Of a stretch of 64,000 nt of DNA, positions 60,609-64,000 are shown one piece after another. A program made the translations under genes and the position numbers. The stretch lies in the NCBI GenBank assembly GCA_002309695.1, contig DBXV01000012.1, positions 157,473 through 221,472 on the forward strand, in the 5' to 3' direction. The number at the start of each line of letters is the position of its first letter. Position 1 is the first letter of the stretch. A model generated the notes under the pieces. It was not told the origin of the DNA and made no database searches. It worked only from the letters and a program-made list of their open reading frames with translations. The stretch is from Myxococcales bacterium UBA1203. Lineage in GTDB: Bacteria > Myxococcota > Myxococcia > Myxococcales > UBA5297.

Positions 60609-60650
60609 GGGCCAGGGAATTGAGAAATCACCCTGGCCCGCCGTTTTTTT
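60609..60650 (+). promoter_or_regulatory. Terminator-like hairpin in the leader of the 60680 gene
   Basis: GGGCCAGGG / CCCTGGCCC (nine perfect pairs), then GCCG and T7. No plus-strand gene precedes it for at least 370 bp since guaD is divergent, and only 29 bases separate the T-run from the ATG. It therefore sits in the leader of the outer-membrane protein gene. Confidence 0.75.
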
Positions 60651-60679
60651 GAATGGCTCACCAACCCACGAGGTCTTTC

Positions 60680-61324
60680 ATGAAAAAGACGCTTCTTCTT
60701 CTGATCGCGGCAATTTCTTTCCTGCTTCCTTTTTCGGCTTTTGCTTCGGTGCCCGGCGGTCCCGTCCATTTGGACCTGGGCGTCGGCTGGTCCGCGAGCC
60801 TCAACAGCTATAGCGCTGATTATTACAAAGGGACGGAATCTCAGGGGCCGCACTTTATTTTGGGGCTCAAATTCCGCGTTCACGAAAAGTTGATGCTGGG
60901 CCTCGACGCATCTCTGGCCGTTCAGCCTTGGAACTATGGCTACGAATATGACTACAGCTATGGTTATGAAGGTGTGGACTATACCTACGATGTGTCCGTC
61001 AAAAGCCGCCTGTTCTTCTCGGGCGACGCGACCCTGACATTTTACCCGGAGAAGCTGTTCTACGTCATGGTCGGCGTCGGATTCAGCGGCATGAACCTGT
61101 CCTATGAGACGGGCTACGAGAAGGACGCGGGAACGAACTTCTCGTCGATGGACGGTACCGAATACGGCTGGAACGCTTTGGTGGCTCTTGGAATCAATAT
61201 CCCGCTGGCGCCCTTTTTCCGGATTGGCTTCGAGGCCCGCTATCAGGGCGGCTACATCACCAGCGGCCCCCAGCTGTATGACTTCAGCCTCTTCTCTGGG
61301 AACGTGATGCTTTCTTTCCTGTAA
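60680..61324 (+). CDS. Small outer-membrane beta-barrel-like protein
   Basis: A 214-residue protein with a signal peptide (KKTLLLLIAAISFLLPFSAFA) and a mature part of alternating polar/aromatic strands (VHLDLGVGWSASLNSYSADY, PHFILGLKFRVHEKLMLGLD, LFYVMVGVGFSGMNLSYETG). It ends in NVMLSFL, like barrel proteins assembled by BamA. Tyr-rich loops (YGYEYDYSYGYEGVDY) are exposed candidates. GAGG eight bases before ATG 60680 sets the start. A terminator-like leader hairpin and a downstream terminator make it a self-contained unit. The exact role is unknown. Confidence 0.75.
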   Translation: MKKTLLLLIAAISFLLPFSAFASVPGGPVHLDLGVGWSASLNSYSADYYKGTESQGPHFILGLKFRVHEKLMLGLDASLAVQPWNYGYEYDYSYGYEGVDYTYDVSVKSRLFFSGDATLTFYPEKLFYVMVGVGFSGMNLSYETGYEKDAGTNFSSMDGTEYGWNALVALGINIPLAPFFRIGFEARYQGGYITSGPQLYDFSLFSGNVMLSFL

Positions 61325-61353
61325 TCAGGCTTCGCCTGTCAGAGCGACTGACC

Positions 61354-61389
61354 AAAAAGCCTTCCCGACCGATGCCGGGAAGGCTTTTT
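61354..61389. terminator. Intrinsic terminator after the outer-membrane protein gene
   Basis: AAAAAGCCTTCCCG pairs with CGGGAAGGCTTTTT around ACCGATGC; the T5 tract completes a strong plus-strand terminator. Confidence 0.9.
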
Positions 61390-61685
61390 CATTTGTTGTT
61401 GGCGCCGGGGAATATGCCGAATCGGTGCGATGTCTGGCTCCAAATCAAACTTGCGGCGTTCGCTGGCGCTGTGCTAGGCGCCCGCCGCCTTTTCGCGGGG
61501 GAGGAGCATTTCCTCTGGTCGGAAAGGTATTTTTTTTCGCCCAAAACACCCACGCGGCCATGTGCCGCAAATACGCACGCTTCCTGATCGGGCCGACAGG
61601 TTCGGCGGTGATTCGGTTCAGGGAATGTCCCTCCCGCAGCCGCCGTTGCCGGACGAGTTGAGGGAAGCGGTGGAGCAAACCAGCA
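61390..61685 (+). promoter_or_regulatory. rpsB leader region
   Basis: About 296 bp upstream of rpsB with no gene. Leaders of rpsB often bind S2 for autoregulation, but I cannot recognise a defined motif here. GGTGGAG at 61667-61673 is a weak ribosome-binding site. Confidence 0.35.
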
Positions 61686-62624
61686 ATGAGTGAAGAGCAA
61701 GTTGAGGAAGTGAAGGCCCCCGAGGCGGCTGCCCCTGCTTCGGCCCCCATCGCCATTTCTATCCAGCAGCTGCTGGAGGCCGGCGTTCATTTCGGCCACC
61801 AGACCTACCGCTGGAACCCGAAGATGAAGCCGTACATCTTCGGCGCCCGGAACGGCATCCACATCGTTGATCTGCAGAAGACCGCAGTGATGTTCCGCCG
61901 GGCCTGTGCCTTTGTTTCGGAAGTCGTCGCCCGCGGCGGTTCCGTTCTGTTCGTGGGAACCAAGAAGCAGGCTCAGGACACCATCGCCGAAGAGGCTGTG
62001 CGCGCTGGCCAGTACTACGTGAACAGCCGCTGGCTGGGCGGAACGCTCACCAACTTCCGCACCATCAAGCAGGGCATCGACCGTCTGAAATCGCTGGAGA
62101 AGATGAAAGAGGACGGCACCTATGAGCGCCTGCCGAAGCGCGAGGTCGCTCTTCTGGAGCGCGAGCGTGAAAAGCTGGGTGAGAGCTACGGCGGCATCAA
62201 AGAGATGAGCCGTCTGCCCGGCGCCCTCTTCGTCATCGATCCCCGCAAGGAAAAGATTGCTGTCGCTGAGGCCAACCGTCTGAACATTCCCGTCGTTGCC
62301 GTCTGTGACACCAACTGCGATCCCACCGGCGTCGATTATGTGATTCCTGGAAATGACGACGCCATTCGCGCCATTCGTCTGATTGCCGGCAAAATCGCTG
62401 ACGCCAGCGTCGAGGGCAACGCCCGCCGCCGCGTCTTCGGCGGTGACAAGGGCGACGACAAAGGTGAGGAGCGCGCCTCCCGCGGTGAGCGCCGCGACCG
62501 CAAGGGCGGTGAGCGCCGCGGCCGCGGTGAGCGCAAGGGGCCGAAAGTCGAGGTCGTCCGCAAGGCTGTGGCTGCCCCCGTCGAGGAGGCTCCCGCTGAT
62601 GACGCGGCTGACAAAGCCGAGTGA
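61686..62624 (+). CDS. rpsB: 30S ribosomal protein S2 with basic C-terminal tail
   Basis: S2 (312 aa). Core marks are LLEAGVHFGHQTYRWNPKMK, YIFGARNGIHIVDLQKTAVM, FVGTKKQAQDTIAEEA, NSRWLGGTLTNFRTIKQGID and VAVCDTNCDPTGVDYVIPGN. The core is ~235 residues; the extra ~70 are Arg/Gly/Asp-rich (ERASRGERRDRKGGERRGRG), an extension seen in some lineages. The N-terminus also has ~20 extra acidic/Ala residues. It is followed by tsf after 168 bp, the usual gene order. Confidence 0.97.
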   Translation: MSEEQVEEVKAPEAAAPASAPIAISIQQLLEAGVHFGHQTYRWNPKMKPYIFGARNGIHIVDLQKTAVMFRRACAFVSEVVARGGSVLFVGTKKQAQDTIAEEAVRAGQYYVNSRWLGGTLTNFRTIKQGIDRLKSLEKMKEDGTYERLPKREVALLEREREKLGESYGGIKEMSRLPGALFVIDPRKEKIAVAEANRLNIPVVAVCDTNCDPTGVDYVIPGNDDAIRAIRLIAGKIADASVEGNARRRVFGGDKGDDKGEERASRGERRDRKGGERRGRGERKGPKVEVVRKAVAAPVEEAPADDAADKAE

Positions 62625-62792
62625 TTGGCGGACGCACAGCGTTCAGTCTGCGTTCCAGTGAAGTGAGACGAGAAAGGGCGTCGGCAGGAGTTGCCGGCGC
62701 CCCTTTTGATTTCCGTAACAACCTACCTGTTTCAGGGCTCTCCGCCTCCCGATGCCGGGGCGCGGGACAAATGGCCCGAAAGGATTTTCAAG

Positions 62793-63449
62793 ATGGCAGC
62801 AGTGACAGCAGCGGCAGTGAAGGAACTGCGTGAGAAGACCGGCGCCGGCATGATGGACTGCAAGAAGGCGCTCGTTGAGAAGAACGGCGATGTGGCCGCG
62901 GCCAAGGAATGGCTGCGCGAGAAGGGTCTGGCCAAGGCCGGCGCCAAGACGGGCCGCGTGACCGCCGAGGGTGCGGTCGCCAGCTACATTCATGGCGGCG
63001 GCAAGTTTGGGGCTCTCGTCGAGGTCAACTGCGAGACCGACTTCGTCGCCCGGACTGAGGAGTTTCAGACTCTGGCCCATGACCTGGCGGTTCATGCCGT
63101 GGCCATGAAGCCCAAATATGTGCGCCGCGAGGAGATTCCCGCGGACGTCATCGCCCACGAGAAGGAAGTTTACACCGAGCAGTGCAAGGAGTCGGGCAAG
63201 CCTCAGGCTGCGTGGGACAAAATCGTCAGCGGCAAGCTGGAGAAGTTCTACGAAGAGGTCTGCATGGTCGATCAGCCCTACGCCAAAGACCTGAATAAGA
63301 AGGTTCATCAGGTCATCACCGAGGCGGTGGCTAAAATCGGCGAGAACATCACGCTCCGCAGATTCGTTCGCTTCGAGCTGGGCGATGGCCTGGAGAAGAA
63401 GAAGAACGACCTGGCTGCTGAGGTGGCTGAGATGACGAAAGGCGCCTGA
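62793..63449 (+). CDS. tsf: Elongation factor Ts
   Basis: EF-Ts (218 aa), the exchange factor for EF-Tu. Typical sequences are VKELREKTGAGMMDCKKAL, WLREKGLAKAGAKTGRVTAE and FGALVEVNCETDFVARTEEF (TDFVAR signature). It is the shorter form of the family (~200-220 aa rather than ~280). AAGGA lies ten bases upstream of ATG 62793. Conserved rpsB-tsf order. Confidence 0.97.
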   Translation: MAAVTAAAVKELREKTGAGMMDCKKALVEKNGDVAAAKEWLREKGLAKAGAKTGRVTAEGAVASYIHGGGKFGALVEVNCETDFVARTEEFQTLAHDLAVHAVAMKPKYVRREEIPADVIAHEKEVYTEQCKESGKPQAAWDKIVSGKLEKFYEEVCMVDQPYAKDLNKKVHQVITEAVAKIGENITLRRFVRFELGDGLEKKKNDLAAEVAEMTKGA

Positions 63450-63510
63450 TTTCGGCGCCGGCACTGGAGGGCTTCCGCGAGCGAAGCCGTTCCGAAAGTC
63501 TGTCAAATGA

Positions 63511-63549
63511 AACGGGCGTCCCTCCCTGAGGAGAGACGCCCGTTTTTTT
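63511..63549 (+). terminator. Intrinsic terminator after tsf
   Basis: ACGGGCGTC pairs with GACGCCCGT around CCTCCCTGAGGAGA, followed by T7. Confidence 0.92.
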
Positions 63550-63624
63550 ATGCTCCGGCAGATGGTGATGCGTGGCGCAGGCTGGCCCGGTAAACTTTGG
63601 ATGCGGCTGCCGGCGTCCTTCGGC

Positions 63625-64000
63625 TCAGAAGGCTTTGTCCAGGGCATCTCTGAGGCGCTGGACGCGCTCCTTTTCGACGGGATTGCGCCAGTTCCCGTCT
63701 TTTTTGATCCAGGTGCCGACGATGAGGCCGTCGCATCGTTTGGCCAGCACCGGAATCTGCTCAGGCGTGACGCCTGAACCCACCAGAAGGGGCATCTCTG
63801 GAACGGCGGCGCGCACTTCATCCAAATCGGCCGGTGACGTGGGGCAGCCAGTGGCAGCGCCGGTCACGATGAGCCCGTCAGCGGCGCAGAACTGAACTCC
63901 GTGGGCCATATCGCCCAGAGACAGGTCAGCAGTGCAGGCGTGGGATGAGTGCTTCTTTTTGATGTCGGTGAAAATTTTGACCGACTCAGCGTGGAGCGCG
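63625..64000 (-). CDS. BtpA-family TIM-barrel protein (partial, N-terminus beyond window)
   Basis: The C-terminal 124 residues are visible: VKIFTDIKKKHSSHACTADL, CAADGLIVTGAATGCPTSPA, DLDEVRAAVPEMPLLVGSGV, and CDGLIVGTWIKKDGNWRNPV. This matches the BtpA/SgcQ family, named for a photosystem I assembly factor but widespread in non-phototrophs, where it is thought to be an aldolase- or phosphatase-like TIM-barrel protein of unsettled function. It is convergent with tsf across the terminator at 63511-63549. The start lies beyond base 64000. Confidence 0.88.
   Translation of the reverse strand, partial: ALHAESVKIFTDIKKKHSSHACTADLSLGDMAHGVQFCAADGLIVTGAATGCPTSPADLDEVRAAVPEMPLLVGSGVTPEQIPVLAKRCDGLIVGTWIKKDGNWRNPVEKERVQRLRDALDKAF

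Noticed and set aside
1..64000. tRNA or rRNA genes
   Set aside because: No cloverleaf with a conserved T-arm sequence or rRNA segment was found on reading the intergenic regions; a covariance-model scan would settle it.

Overview
The window reads as a chromosomal segment of a Gram-negative, GC-rich bacterium. It carries many lipoproteins, a periplasmic SurA-like chaperone, a small outer-membrane beta-barrel protein, an RpoH-type sigma factor and a DUF507 protein. It also has several lipoproteins with Asp-Ala-Gly repeat linkers next to formylglycine-generating-enzyme-like (FGE/SUMF1) domains. Together these suggest a deltaproteobacterial or Myxococcota/Bradymonadota-like lineage, possibly host-associated. 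That placement is inference, not proof.

Layout. 1-10.9 kb is mainly housekeeping: the start of an ATP synthase operon (atpH, atpA), an orphan OmpR-type regulator with an inserted domain, a SurA-like operon, glgC, and a coiled-coil/HEAT pair. 11-17.5 kb is accessory: three FGE-like lipoprotein loci (one interrupted) and an orphan AAA/DUF4143 ATPase, with conserved hairpins and small repeats. 17.5-38 kb is core again: an ankyrin lipoprotein, a degenerate 5'-nucleotidase-like protein, folD, a prepilin peptidase, an RluA-like protein, an O-antigen-ligase/TPR protein, cysE, engB-tilS, an RsuA/RluB-type synthase, a HEAT lipoprotein, grpE and a PIG-V-like transferase. 38-44.6 kb is a second, visibly AT-richer accessory island: a decayed toxin-antitoxin-like pair, two more FGE-like lipoproteins, a four-gene membrane-protein operon and an amber-interrupted Bro-N gene. 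44.6-64 kb is core: an OPT transporter; an sppA, DTW-protein, sigma factor, aminotransferase run; DUF507; an ArnT-like transferase; a purine-catabolic operon (guanine deaminase and two xanthine-dehydrogenase subunits); an outer-membrane protein; rpsB-tsf; and the end of a BtpA-family gene.

The most interesting signal is the FGE-like lipoprotein family: five loci, six domains. None keeps the cysteine pair of true FGE enzymes. Two members differ in their C-terminal 23 codons mostly at first and second codon positions while third positions are conserved, which is the imprint expected of adenine-targeted mutagenesis by a diversity-generating retroelement. Three have a terminator-like hairpin squeezed between any possible promoter and the start codon. 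Three are followed by one conserved hairpin, present in inverted orientation in one copy. One locus carries an in-frame TAG and an A8 frameshift. No reverse transcriptase or template repeat is visible here, so the retroelement idea is a hypothesis.

No tRNA, rRNA, CRISPR array or complete insertion sequence was recognised.
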